Shown piece after piece: positions 1-10,600 of a stretch of DNA of 64,000 bases. Each line of letters starts with the position of its first letter. The stretch's first letter is position 1. This DNA comes from Citrus sinensis. Taxonomy: Eukaryota > Streptophyta > Magnoliopsida > Sapindales > Rutaceae. The translations under genes and the position numbers were made by a program. Where the stretch lies: positions 9,282,001 to 9,346,000 of the forward strand of contig NC_068562.1 in NCBI RefSeq assembly GCF_022201045.2, read 5' to 3'. Below the pieces are notes generated by a model that searched no databases, was not told the origin of the DNA, and saw only the letters and a list, made by a program, of their open reading frames with translations.

Positions 1-679
1 CTCAGTGGCTGGCAGCTTGTGACTTCTGTTCTAGTGTTCTGTGTGTGTGCTGTGCAGCAGCATGACAAATTCAAATTTGTTTCCCGTGACAAATTTCTTT
101 CTTTGTTTCTTTCTCATCCTCTCTCGGTATCTCCCCTTTTTGTTTTTTTTTTCCTCAAAAAAGAAATTGTTCTGTTCTTAAACAATTTGTCAAATGCTCG
201 AAATTTATCAATTGCTTGGCGTTGGGTAGATGATAAGATCTCTTTTGAATGATTAAATTGGACAAAAACAGAAAAGGGTGAGGATTGCTTCAGTCATCAT
301 TGCACTTGCAAAATGCCATCCAAGGCAACTTTATTTTCTTTATTAAAATTTAAAATGTCTTTGAGAAGAATTTTGACAGAATGGCTGCCAACTTTTTGGA
401 TTGGTTATTGGTGTGATTCGATTGCTGTTGGAGAATGGAGAGGGAAATATGCTCAATAAAGAGTACAGACACATGCCAGAAATCAATTTTTTTTTTTTTT
501 GGGAACCCGATCGGGTATTCGGATCGGGTCGGGTTTGACCCGAACCGATCACAACCCGATCGGGTTTGTAAGTTTCAATCCGATCGGGTTTCAATCCCGA
601 CCCGATCCGACCCGAACCCGAAAGTTATCGGGTCGGGTCGAGTCGGATCGGGTCGGATCGGGTAAAATGCCCACCCCTA
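1..679. mobile_element. Non-autonomous hAT-type element, right end only
   Basis: The right end, about 490-679, is a dense mix of direct and inverted copies of CGGGT/CCCGA, closing in AAAATGCCCACCCCTA. This is the hAT terminal style of plants. The same end, nearly base for base, closes the complete element at 46116-46949, and both copies carry the tract GTGTGTGCTGTGCAGCAG inside. The left end lies before the window, so the target duplication cannot be checked here. No transposase is visible in this part, so it is a non-autonomous copy. The flanking base 680 is where the older Tat-type fossil resumes. Confidence 0.75.
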
Positions 680-1231
680 GTCAAATCTTACCAATCCGGG
701 GGCTTCTCCTCTGGTCTTCCGTCTACCGGGATGGACCTGAGGTATCATTTTTCTTCAGGGGAGATTTTGACCTGAGCATGGGCCTAAATGAGTATGTTCA
801 TTGCGTATCTGGGCTTGCATCTAGCCTGGCCTCTTATAACAACTGGTGACGTGGCATCTCCCGACTCTTCGTATTTGAAATTTGAAACGACGGGCTATCT
901 GTCCTTGATGTACGGTGAGTGAGCTGGCGTCTCTATCACTTAAATGCTTTCATTTCCCCATTTTCGTTTCAAATCCCTAGACTTATATCTTCATCGCTTT
1001 GTTATTCATCTCTTCGTCGTTAACTAACTCCCTCTCTGAACTTTGCTTACACTTCTCGTGTCTGGAGTATCCACTCGCTGGATTTTTTCTCTATCACGGT
1101 CGCGCTATCAGTGCCAGTTCAATCCAGGTATTGCCTTTAACTTCTCCTCTGGTTGTTGTTGATTGGGTTCTGTGTTGCCCTTTTTGTGTCCATATACTCG
1201 AGTTTTCTTTGTTTTCTTTTGAGGTTCCGAT

Positions 1232-3295
1232 ATGTCAAACCGAAAAAGAAAATTAATTGTTGATGAGGATGATGAAGAATCAGGGGATTCAGGCCTCAAT
1301 GTGTCAATACCCACCGATTTCTTAGGTCCCTCTAGTAACGTAGGTCCTTCCCATGGCAGATATACCCTTGAGTACCCACGCCCCTTGGTTGTCTCTTCCT
1401 CTCCCGAACTAGAGCTTGTAGGGAATAGAGGTGGACCTGCGTCGGGATCTGGTGAGAACCACAACTTTGATGGGGTTGGGATCCCTGAAGGAGTTGGTGA
1501 TGGTGAAGGGAGCAGCTCCGGACCGAGCGGACCTCCTCAGAGAAGGCACCTTGGTCATAGGGTAGAGGCGGATTCTTACCCTATTGACTACACAGCTTGT
1601 GCCACCACCCAAACTGATTTGTTCAAGCTGAGGAACCTTTACGACATTTATGCAGACATTCTCCTGATAGTTCCAGAAAAAAGTGATGTCCCTAGTCGGC
1701 CTCCGCGGAGGTATGTGACGATGCACCTGGAGAGCTTCAAATTAGGAGCTCGGCTGCCCCTTCAACGTTATTTTGCCAAGATATTGGGTGGTATGCACCT
1801 GGCCCCAGGTCAGCTACACCCGAACGGGTGGAGGGTTCTCTCAGCAATGTTTGTGTTGTGGGAGAGGTGCAGATCGGAGGAGCCTTCACTTGTTGAAGTG
1901 AAACATCTGTATCAGCTGCGGAGCAGCCCAAGGGAGGCGGGCTGGTATTACTTCATGTCGAGCTCTGCGAAGAGGAAACCAATCACCGGCTTCCCCTCTT
2001 CGTGCAAAAATTGGAAGAACAAATTCTTCTTTGCTGGGGGAGCTTGGTGTCCAGCAGCTCATTCGTTGGGTGGTGATATTTACCTTCCAACACATTTTGT
2101 CACCCCAGGTCGTTCATTTTTTGCCTATACTCTTTCTCGACGTGTTACTTATTGGGTTCTTTAACCTTGTCTGTTCTTTCAGAGTCGTGGGGTTTGATAA
2201 AGGGGCTTGAAGATCGACCTTTGCTTCAGGTGGAAACTGCTCTGTTGAACGCGTCTACCTGCCAAGACCTCCTGTCGCCAACAAACCTGGTCGGTTCGGG
2301 CCTAGTAGACATAGCCGCTGGAATGGATAACAAGATCCTCAGCGCGATGAGCAGGAAGCGTGGTCGGGCTCCGAGTAGCTCCAGCAACCTTCCCCCTCCT
2401 CCAAAGAAACCCAGCGTCGGTCCTTCCAAGGCGCCTGTTCCTGCTCTGCCCCCTCCTCCACCTCGTAAGAGTGGTGGGGAGAAAACCTACGATAAGAGTC
2501 CTGAGGTCAGCTTGCAGTCTGGGGACCGATCTTCTCCTCTTCCATCTCGGGATCAAGGTGACTACCTGAGCCCATATCAGAAGGATTATAAAAAATCGGT
2601 TGGGCCCAAGATGGTGAAGAACATCGAGAGCATGGACCTCTCCGAGTTAGCTGCTTCTGTTCAAAGAGTCTCCTTCAGGCTGGCCACAATGGTCTCGTGC
2701 TACAAGACCGGGTCCGCGCCTCATGAGAAGAAACTTCAAGCTGACAATCAGGAGTTGAAAAAGAAAGCCGAATCTGCTGATCGGTCCAAGGAGAAGCTGG
2801 CCGAGCTGAACAAGCAGCTTACAGAGCTTGATGAGAAAGTTGCGATTGCTGAGTCTACTTCCTCCAAGTGAGCTGGGAGAGATCAAATCTCTGAGTGACC
2901 AGCTGGCTGAAGAGAAAAGTAAATCCGCTGATGTGGACGATCGGTTGGATGCCGAGTATGACTCGGGGGTTGCTTTCTCCTATAAGTGTATCATGTCTGT
3001 GCTTCAGGGAGAATATCCCGAGCTGGACATGAGCAAGTTGGAGGCTGGAGTGCAGCGGTATATGGCAGAGGTCGGCCAGGCGGACAAGGAGCAGGGTGAG
3101 CAGGATCAGGTGGAGGCGCCTTTGGATGGGGTGCAAGAGGGGGAAGCTGGGGGACGTCCTTTCGAAGTGGGTCAAGGGTCCATGCCTCCTCCTCCCGGCA
3201 TTGCTGATCTCTCACTTTCTGATGTTGCTGATCCCTTGCTTTCTGAGCTCGCTGATCTTTCAGCTGCTGGAGCCGTTGACTCTGCTAAGCTTTGA
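1232..3295 (+). mobile_element. Antisense ORF region of the Tat-group fossil (Transposase_28-like)
   Basis: Plus-strand coding sequence runs opposite to the gag-like region. The first part has a charged N-terminus and then a block (around residues 110-290) resembling the 'putative gypsy type transposon' family (PF04195), including GWRVLSAMFVLWERC and GWYYFMSSS. Later parts are proline-rich, then coiled-coil, then acidic. Some Tat-lineage elements such as Grande carry an ORF in this position and strand. It looks broken and intron-interrupted, and function is unknown even in intact relatives. The segment 680-1231 just upstream has no ORF and probably holds its promoter and leader. Confidence 0.6.
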
Positions 3296-3446
3296 GCCTA
3301 TTTTTGTATAAACTATAGATTTGCATTTGTTTTGTAAACAATTGAACATTTATAAATTTTTAGATGCTCTTTATTTGCTTTCTTGTCCGGTTTTTGCTCA
3401 TAAATTGTTTCTGAAAAACAATTGGACAACTTATCTGATTTTGCCT

Positions 3447-4345
3447 GCTGGTTCCTTAGCGGACTAAGCAGGAGTAGGCATTTACTTGCCTTAGTAAGAT
3501 TCTTTGTAGAATTAGCTGCTGGTCTTTCGTTGACCGAGCAGAAGTAGACACTTACTTGCCTTGGTAGAGTCTTTGTAAATTTAGCTGCTGATCTTTCGTT
3601 GACCGAGTAGAAGTAGGCACTTACTTGCCTTGGTAGAGTCTTCGTAAATTTAGCTGCTGGTCTTTCGTTGACCGAGCAGAAGTAGGCACTTACTTGCCTT
3701 AGTAGACTCTTCGTAAATTTAGCTGCTGGTCTTTCGTTGACCGAGCAGAAGTAGACACTTACTTGCCTTAGTAGAATCTTCGTAGATTTAGCTGCTGGTC
3801 TTTCGTTGACCGAGCAGAAGTAGGCACTTACTTGCCTTGGTAGAATCTTCGTAAATTTAGCTGCTGGTCTTTCGTTGACCGAGCAGAAGTAGGCAATTAC
3901 TTGCCTTGGTAGAACCTTCGTAAATTTAGCTGCTGGTCTTTCGTTGATCGAGCAGAAGTAGGCAATTACTTGCCTTGGTAGAATCTTCGTAAATTTAGCT
4001 GCTGGTCTTTCGTTGACCGAGCAGAAGTAGGCACTTACTTGCCTTAGTAGAATCTTCGTAAATTTAGCTGTTGGTCTTTCGTTGACCAAGCAGAAGTAGG
4101 CACTTACTTGCCTTAGTAGAATCTTCGTAGATTTAGCTGCTGGTCTTTCGTTGACCGAGCAGAAGTAGGCACTTACTTGCCTTAGTAGAATCTTCGTAGA
4201 TTTAGCTGCTGGTCTTTCGTTGACCGAGCAGAAGTAGGCACTTACTTGCCTTAGTAGAATCTTCGTAGATTTAGCTGCTGGTCTTTCGTTGACCGAGCAG
4301 AAGTAGGCACTTACTTGCCTTAGTAAGATTTTTGTGGGCTTATTA
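3447..4345 (-). repeat. 69-bp tandem repeat array, about 13 copies
   Basis: About thirteen head-to-tail units of 69 bp, each containing GCTGCTGGTCTTTCGTTGACC, AGAAGTAGGCACTTACTTGCC and a spacer. The period was measured from successive TCTTTCG positions (3661, 3730, 3799). Since 69 is a multiple of 3, the minus strand stays open and translates into a 23-residue repeat; this is a by-product of the period, not evidence for a protein. The array lies between the gag-like region and the antisense ORF, where Tat-group elements often carry tandem repeats. Confidence 0.9.
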
Positions 4346-4529
4346 GCCGGGGGATTCCATACTGAATTCATCTTTATTGAAATTTAAATGCGTTACAAAA
4401 ATACTAAATATATGCATGTGTACCAAGCCACCATGCATTTGACAAATATAACTTATCAAATTGAAGATTTAGTAGAGTAGTTTGCTTACTGGAAATACTT
4501 CTTTAAGTGCTCGGCGTTCCACGACCTCT

Positions 4530-6386
4530 TCACGTCTCGCCCATCTTCTCTCCCAATCTGTTCGAATCCCCGGCCAATGTTGGCCCTCCTGCTATTACAC
4601 GGATGGTCGGCTGTTCACGTTCCAAATTCCTCTCAACCCCTTCATCCCGTGTATATTGTGATTCCATGACAGGGGACATTCCATCTATATACTCGTCCAA
4701 GTATCGGTTCCTCACCAGATCCTCCACCTGAATCTTCAGGTCCCGACATTGGCTGATAGTGTGACCGTGAGTGTCGTGGAACTTGCAGAATCTGCTCTCA
4801 TCCCGTCGGTGAGTCGGTTTTGTTATTGGGGCTGGAGGGTACAGCAAGCCTCGTCCCTCGATCCTTTCATACAATTCCTCCATGGAGATCTTTAACGGAG
4901 TGTACTGTCTATACGCCAAGCTCTGATCTATCAGCTGAACTGCTCGGTTATCATGAATGTCACCTCGGCCTGGCACAGTCGCTAACTGATCTGGTCGACT
5001 AGCCCTGGAATTGGTTGCATGCGATGCTCTGGGAGTGTTGTGATGGGGGTGGGCAGCCATCTGCTGGAATTCTCGTTGCCGATCCGGAAATGGGGGACGC
5101 GGAGGTTGAGCCCGGTTGTGCTGGAACTGCTGTGATCTCGGAGCCATGGGGTAAGGGCGGGACCGAGCCGGTATTCCGCCCATCACTAAAGATTCTCCAG
5201 CTCGTTTTCCCGACCCGCTCCCTGTCGGGGCTCTCCGTTCCTTTCGCCTCAGCTCGTCCAACTGTTCACTTTTTATTCTTGCTGATTTCTCCTCTTCGAT
5301 TTCTATATCTCGCCTCGCCTGCTCATACCCCGAAGAGTAATTCTGTACAAGGGGGGTTCTTAAGTTATACCACAGTCGACCGATTCTTACACCTTCTTTT
5401 AATCCCCTCAACGCCTGCGGGTGATTAAAAGCTCCCAGATCCAGCACGGCTCGGTGATATCTTTTTACAAAATCTCGAAGGGATTCATGCTCCTCCTGTT
5501 TCATCCCCATCAGTTCCATCATATCGTCCTCTGGGGCCACTGCCCCTCGGAACTGCTCGGCCAACTCCTGGCACATCTGCTCATACCCTTTTATACTTCC
5601 TCGGGGCAGCTTGCGGTACCATTCTCGAGCTCGTCCCTCTAATGTCAACGGGAACACCCTGCACCTCTGAGCTGGTGTCAGCCCCTGCACACCCGTCATG
5701 TCGTTGAAACGCTCAATGTGCACCAGCGGGTCATTTCGCCCAGAGTATTTGAGGTCGGGGAAGCGGAAATCTCTTGGGATTATGGTACTCATGATCTCAG
5801 TTGATAACAGAGATTCTTCATCTAGCATTATCCTCCAGCTCGGGGGCTTTCTCTTGCCCTGTATCTCCTCTATCACCTGCGCTAATCTGCGCACCTCCCC
5901 CTCCAATTCTACGGCACGGTCAAGATCACGTGCAGCTATATGGTCTCGTTCCAGCTCGGCATTGTGTAACCGCTGTTTGAGCTCTCCTTCGTCAACACTG
6001 GCACCTCGGCCATTGACTTCCAGGACCCGTCTGGGGCGAGGTTGGTCCCTCCCTTCATCCACGCGTTCTCCCGGGTCCCGACCAGTACTTCTGTGGGGAT
6101 GCACCCCATTAGGTTGGTCTGCGGGCGGAAGGATTTCCTCGACTCTACGCCTCCGGAGGCTGGGTTCTGCTCCAACTTCATCTCTTCCCACGAGAGTTTC
6201 ACAATCCCTTCTCCGCTCATCCCTCAGCTCGAACAATATGGTTGCGAGAGTCTCCATTTGTTTCTCCATCCGCTCCAGACTATCTTGCATCATCTTCTCT
6301 CGGGCTTCATTTGCAATTTCCCGAAGAGTGACTGTTTCCCCAGCTTCGTTATCCTCCCTCAAAGCGTCCTTCCTTGTCACATCCAT
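4530..6386 (-). mobile_element. Gag-like coding region of the Tat-group fossil
   Basis: A long minus-strand reading frame carries a Retrotrans_gag domain (around AREWYRKLPRGSIKGYEQM) and, near the end, a zinc-knuckle-like CKFHDTHGHTISQC. Both are typical of Ty3/gypsy Gag. The N-terminal third is charged and glutamate-rich with coiled-coil character. The start is taken as the methionine of MDVTRKDALRED, since the frame further upstream lies inside the LTR and primer site. It belongs to the fossil and is not a host gene. Confidence 0.75.
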
Positions 6387-6445
6387 GCCTAACCGTTCGC
6401 TGTTTTTTCGGTAACTATTAATTCGGTGGTAGCTTTTTATCCAGC

Positions 6446-6463
6446 TCCCCACAGACGGCGCCA
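6446..6463 (-). other. Primer-binding site (tRNA-type) of the fossil
   Basis: On the minus strand the sequence TGGCGCCGTCTGTGGGGA stands three bases inside the LTR edge. TGGCGCCGTCTGTGGG is a common primer-binding site in plant Ty3/gypsy elements. It fixes the element's orientation and the inner LTR border. Confidence 0.8.
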
Positions 6464-6466
6464 AAA

Positions 6467-7137
6467 TGTTGATGCTGAAATCTGCTCGCCCTTGGACCGA
6501 CCAGATTCTTTCACCAACCTTTATATTATCCACTGCTGCTCGAACCACTGGGGTTGGAATCACTCTCCTCTTCCTTACTAGACCTGCGTTCACCAAAAAC
6601 AGATCAGAGACGCCGGTGGTTTTGCCGGCGTAAACCCTCCGATGCCTAAGTTAGCACAAGGTGTTTACGAGAAAACAGTTAAATTTTGATTCAAGAGTGG
6701 TTCTAATTTGCTCGAAGTTTGTAATAAAATTGTTTGGTTTCAATTTGGCAGCGTTTTCCCTCTCTCTCTTTCTCCCCCTTTTCCTCATCGATTTCTTCTT
6801 CTTTTATAGCCGCTGTCCCCACGTTTCCGTTTGCCATTCATCCCACATTTTTCGGGTAGTGGAAGCCCCTCATGGGATTTTAACTGCTACATTGTGGGCA
6901 AACGTGGGATCTCGCATCTCCCACAGCGGTTCTGGGGAAAGCGCAACTACCGCAATTCTGTGGGATCGTGTTTCCGCTTTTTGGAGGACGGGTACCGGCT
7001 CGATATATGACTCTGGTCGGTATTCGTCTCTGATCAGCTCATATTACCCCTGTTCTGCTCATACCATTTGGCTGAGGTGATTCATGCCGGGGTGGAAATA
7101 ATAGCATGACCGACCTGGTGCTTTTATTTACTTAACA
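6467..7137 (-). repeat. 5' LTR of the Tat-group fossil
   Basis: On the plus strand the repeat starts TGTTGATG right beside the primer-binding site and most likely ends ...TTAACA at 7137, giving the usual TGTT...AACA inverted ends, about 671 bp. An alternative end near 7105 cannot be excluded. A TATA-like TTTTATAG lies at about 6803, correctly placed for minus-strand transcription. It shares the stretch CCTCCGATGC(C/T)TAAGTTA with the solo LTR at 47330-48105, so the two belong to related families. Confidence 0.65.
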
Positions 7138-7674
7138 TTTTGTACTATACCTTTATTGAGTTATAATCTCCTTTTAATATAACAATTATTAACTTTGTAT
7201 GTATCATTATATAATATTACTCTTTTAATTATCTGGTTTAAGAATCTATTTGATACAAATAGAGAAACAGTAGCCTCATTTGAGAAATCATAGGAATTTG
7301 GAGATCCAAATGTTATTACTACATCTATTAGTTTTTATTTTCATCTAATTTTTTAAAATTATTTTCTCGCAGAACGGAACACCGAGAAAGTGACAGAAAC
7401 TGAGAGAAAATAATAAAAACGTAACGCGTAAAGGGAAAAAGAAATAATTCCAGAACCGAAAAAAGCTAACAGTCTTCGCGTTAAAATTTTGTAGAGCAAC
7501 CAAATTCTACGATTCGGATTTTTTTTTTTTACATTTTTGCCCTAAAGACATTTTTTTTAAAAAAAATTTTCTGAGATGCTTTGTGCCACCATATTGGATC
7601 CAGTCGATCGATTCGATTGGAGGTTATAAATCGCTTATGTTTTGATCGAAAAGTGGCTAAAAGAAAGGAAGAAA
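7138..7674. other. Intergenic / 5' region of the sorting nexin gene
   Basis: AT-rich sequence between the fossil LTR and the sorting nexin start codon. A T-run lies at about 7520-7530 and an AT-rich stretch at about 7549-7570, before the likely leader. I see no ORF or RNA gene here. Confidence 0.5.
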
Positions 7675-10600
7675 ATGAGCTCGCAAAGGCAGAGGCAGGT
7701 GAATTTTCGAGACCTTGTGGAGGAAGGGAAGAAGAGAATTGTGATTTTGGTTATATGCGTCGTCGGATTGTCATATCTTATGTCGCGTAAGTTTTTTTTT
7801 TTTTTTTAATTTGTTGTGATTTGATTGAGGTTTTAGGGAAAATTTGGGTTATTTTTCTATGAATTTTGTATTTTAAGTTAAATTTTCTTAATTTTGTGTT
7901 AATTTTTTTTTCACGGAATGTTGAAAGCTGTGAAATTTTTAATTTTTAATACCAAAACTTAGAAGAGTCTGGATCATTTGATTTGAAAATGCTGTGTGAG
8001 CATTGGCTTAGTGAAATGGATGTTCAGTGAGCCAATGTTGAACTATCGTTTGAGTTCATTTCTGGTTGCGGACTCACATTTTCTCACTGACGTTCAAACG
8101 GGCACTATGATTCATTTACTTCTTGTTAGTGGTAAGAGTTGAGCCATAGACTGTGGTTTTAATTTCTATCCTTGGTTGCTTAGAGATGAAAAGGAAATTT
8201 CGTTAGCAAATATAATGACTGAGTTAGATGCATTACGTCCTTTTTATCACTACTGTTAGGAACAAAAGAGTAGATCATGTACCCTTTTAGATTCTTATTC
8301 AATGATAAGCAAGTGCCATTTTACCTTGTAATTTTCTTTTCTTTTTAAATGCCCCCTGTAAGAGAAATCTGAAGCCATAAATAAATTGTCTACGCCCTGG
8401 CTCAGGGCAAGATTTGATTAGAGGTTTGCAATGATTTAGATGGAAATTGTGGATTCAAAACAGAATGCGTACCTTTATTTTTTAACCCCGTCAACTGTTG
8501 GGACCTGAGTATCTTAAGGATTGCATGGAATCAGTGTTAAATATTGTGGTTGTTGTGATTGTTCTGCCTTGTTCTTTGTTTGTTTCACTTGTCCTCAATT
8601 GGAACTTGTTATTCAAACTCTTATTTCAGTGACAAGCTCTTCGGTGTTGGTTAACATGCCTGCTGCGGCCTCCTTGATTATCCTTCTTCGCTATTTCTCC
8701 CTTGATTTTGAAATGCGGAGAAAAGCTGCTGCATACAACAGCAAACCTTCCTCGGAAAATGTAGTATCTCAAAATAAACCTCCAGAATGTCCTAAAGTTG
8801 TTGAGCGTCCTAACTGGAGAAGAAATGTTAATTCTCCTGTTGTTGAGGATGCAATAGATAAGTTCACCAGGCATCTTGTTTCTGAGTGGGTTACAGATCT
8901 CTGGTATTCCCGTTTAACACCTGATAAAGAAGGTCCAGAGGAACTGGTACAGATCATAAATGGTGTTCTTGGGGAATTTTCTGGCCGCTTGAGGAATATA
9001 AATCTCATTGATCTTCTGACAAGGTTTATGTCCTTGCCCTCTGTGTTTTCCTAAATCTGGGTTTCATTAAGTTAAAAGTGAAATATATGGTACTAATTTT
9101 CCTCTAGAATGGCTCAGGGATTTTGTCAATCTCATTTGCACCCACCTGGAGCTTTTTCGTGCTACTCAGGCTAAGATTGACAAGCAACATTCAGAACCTC
9201 TGACTATAGAACGCAGAGACATTGAAATAAGATGTGTCTTGGCTGCTGAGAACAAGTTGCACCCTGCTTTGTTTTCTGCTGAAGCTGAGCACAAGGTTGT
9301 ACTCTTTGCTTTGGGAATTCCTAACTGTGTTTGTGGATACATGCTGGAAGGATGAAGATAAAATTCTCCGACCATATTAGCTCCTGCCAATGATACTGAC
9401 AATAGTTTTGACCTTATGTTGCAGGTTTTACAGTGTTTAATGGACAGTCTCATTTCTTTCACATTCAGGCCTCAAGATCTGCAGTGCTCCTTCTTTCGGT
9501 ATATTGTCAGGGAGCTGCTTGCTTGTGCAGTAATGCGACCAGTGTTAAACTTAGCCAATCCGAGGTAATCTTCCTTATATTTAATCTGTTTTTATTTTTT
9601 AAAATTATTTGTTTTTATTTTTATTGTTGTCAGCGTCTTGTAATTTTGTGACAGATTTATCAATGAAAGGATTGAATCCTTGGCTGTATCTATGACAAAG
9701 GCTAAGGGAGCTACAGCTGCACAGGAGACATCTCAATCAAAACCTGATGGATCTTCCAATATCTCAACTGATCATTTTTCTAGGTTTTTAGATCCTTCTG
9801 TCACTGGCGTTGAACTTGTACAGTTAAAAAATGATCAATCTAGAAGTGCTTCACTTACATCTTCAGCAGATAATCAGAATGGATCACATCTTTCGAAAGA
9901 TCCATTGCTTTCCCTTGATACACGATCTACCCGTTCATGGGGCTTATTGCCCATGATCTCCCAAACAAGTGATGAAAAATGCATTCAGCGACAACACTCA
10001 GGGGGAGAATGGCCCGAAAAATTAGATTTGATTTCTCGCAGAAAGACTCGAGCCCTTGCTCCAGAACACTTTGATAACATGTGGACAAAAGGGAGGAACT
10101 ACAAAAGGAAGGAAGGTGAAAATTGGGTAAATGAGCAGCATTCTGTGTTGAAGTCTGCTACAGCGGATGGCTCAAAGGCAATGGAAAAGCCCAAAGAAAA
10201 AAATACTATGACAAATGTCAAACCCTCCATGACCCGCACCACTAGTGACAGATATTCTGATAAACTTAAGATAGACAATTCATTTCCACATGCAGATTGG
10301 AAGAAATCTAATGGCTTGGTTGTTGCTTCCTATCCGGAAGATGATGAAGAGGTTGAATTGGGCAGCAGTAGTTCATATACTTCAGAAGATGAGGAAACGG
10401 ACAGTGCAACAGGCCTTGATTCTCCGGGAACTAAGGTTTGGGATGGAAAAAGTAACAGAAATCTGTCTGTTTCTCAGATTCACCATCCGCTTGAAAATCC
10501 CAGTAGAAGGCAAGTTCAATACCAAAGATTATCTCGAACCCAATCTGGCAGGAAAAGGTCTAGATTGAGCAGTCAGAAATTACCCATTTGGCAAGAGGTT

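Larger units (their letters stand above)
680..7137 (-). mobile_element. Ty3/gypsy (Tat-group) LTR retrotransposon fossil, non-autonomous
   Basis: Read on the minus strand, the parts in order are an LTR (6467-7137), a primer-binding site next to it (6446-6463), a gag-like coding region (about 4530-6386), a 69-bp tandem array (3447-4345) and an ORF region coded on the opposite strand (about 1232-3295). An antisense ORF and 3' tandem repeats are known traits of the Tat/Grande/Ogre group. I see no reverse transcriptase, RNase H or integrase, so it is broken and was probably non-autonomous. The second LTR is not in the window, so LTR divergence cannot be used for dating. The hAT copy at 1-679 adjoins its left part, suggesting a later insertion. 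Confidence 0.75.

Noticed and set aside
680-1231. Second LTR of the Tat-group fossil
   Set aside because: This stretch does not resemble the LTR at 6467-7137 by eye. It looks like promoter and leader for the antisense ORF; the other LTR is probably outside the window.
3447-4345. CRISPR-like regular repeat array
   Set aside because: Units are contiguous and nearly identical over the whole 69 bp with no unique spacers, in a plant genome and inside a retroelement fossil.
3313-4371. A 352-residue repetitive protein on the minus strand
   Set aside because: It is only the translation of the 69-bp tandem array, open because the period is a multiple of three. There is no start context, domain or coding bias beyond the repeat.
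5698-6414. Plus-strand ORF of 238 residues
   Set aside because: Shadow of the gag-like frame on the other strand; serine/arginine-rich composition without any domain.
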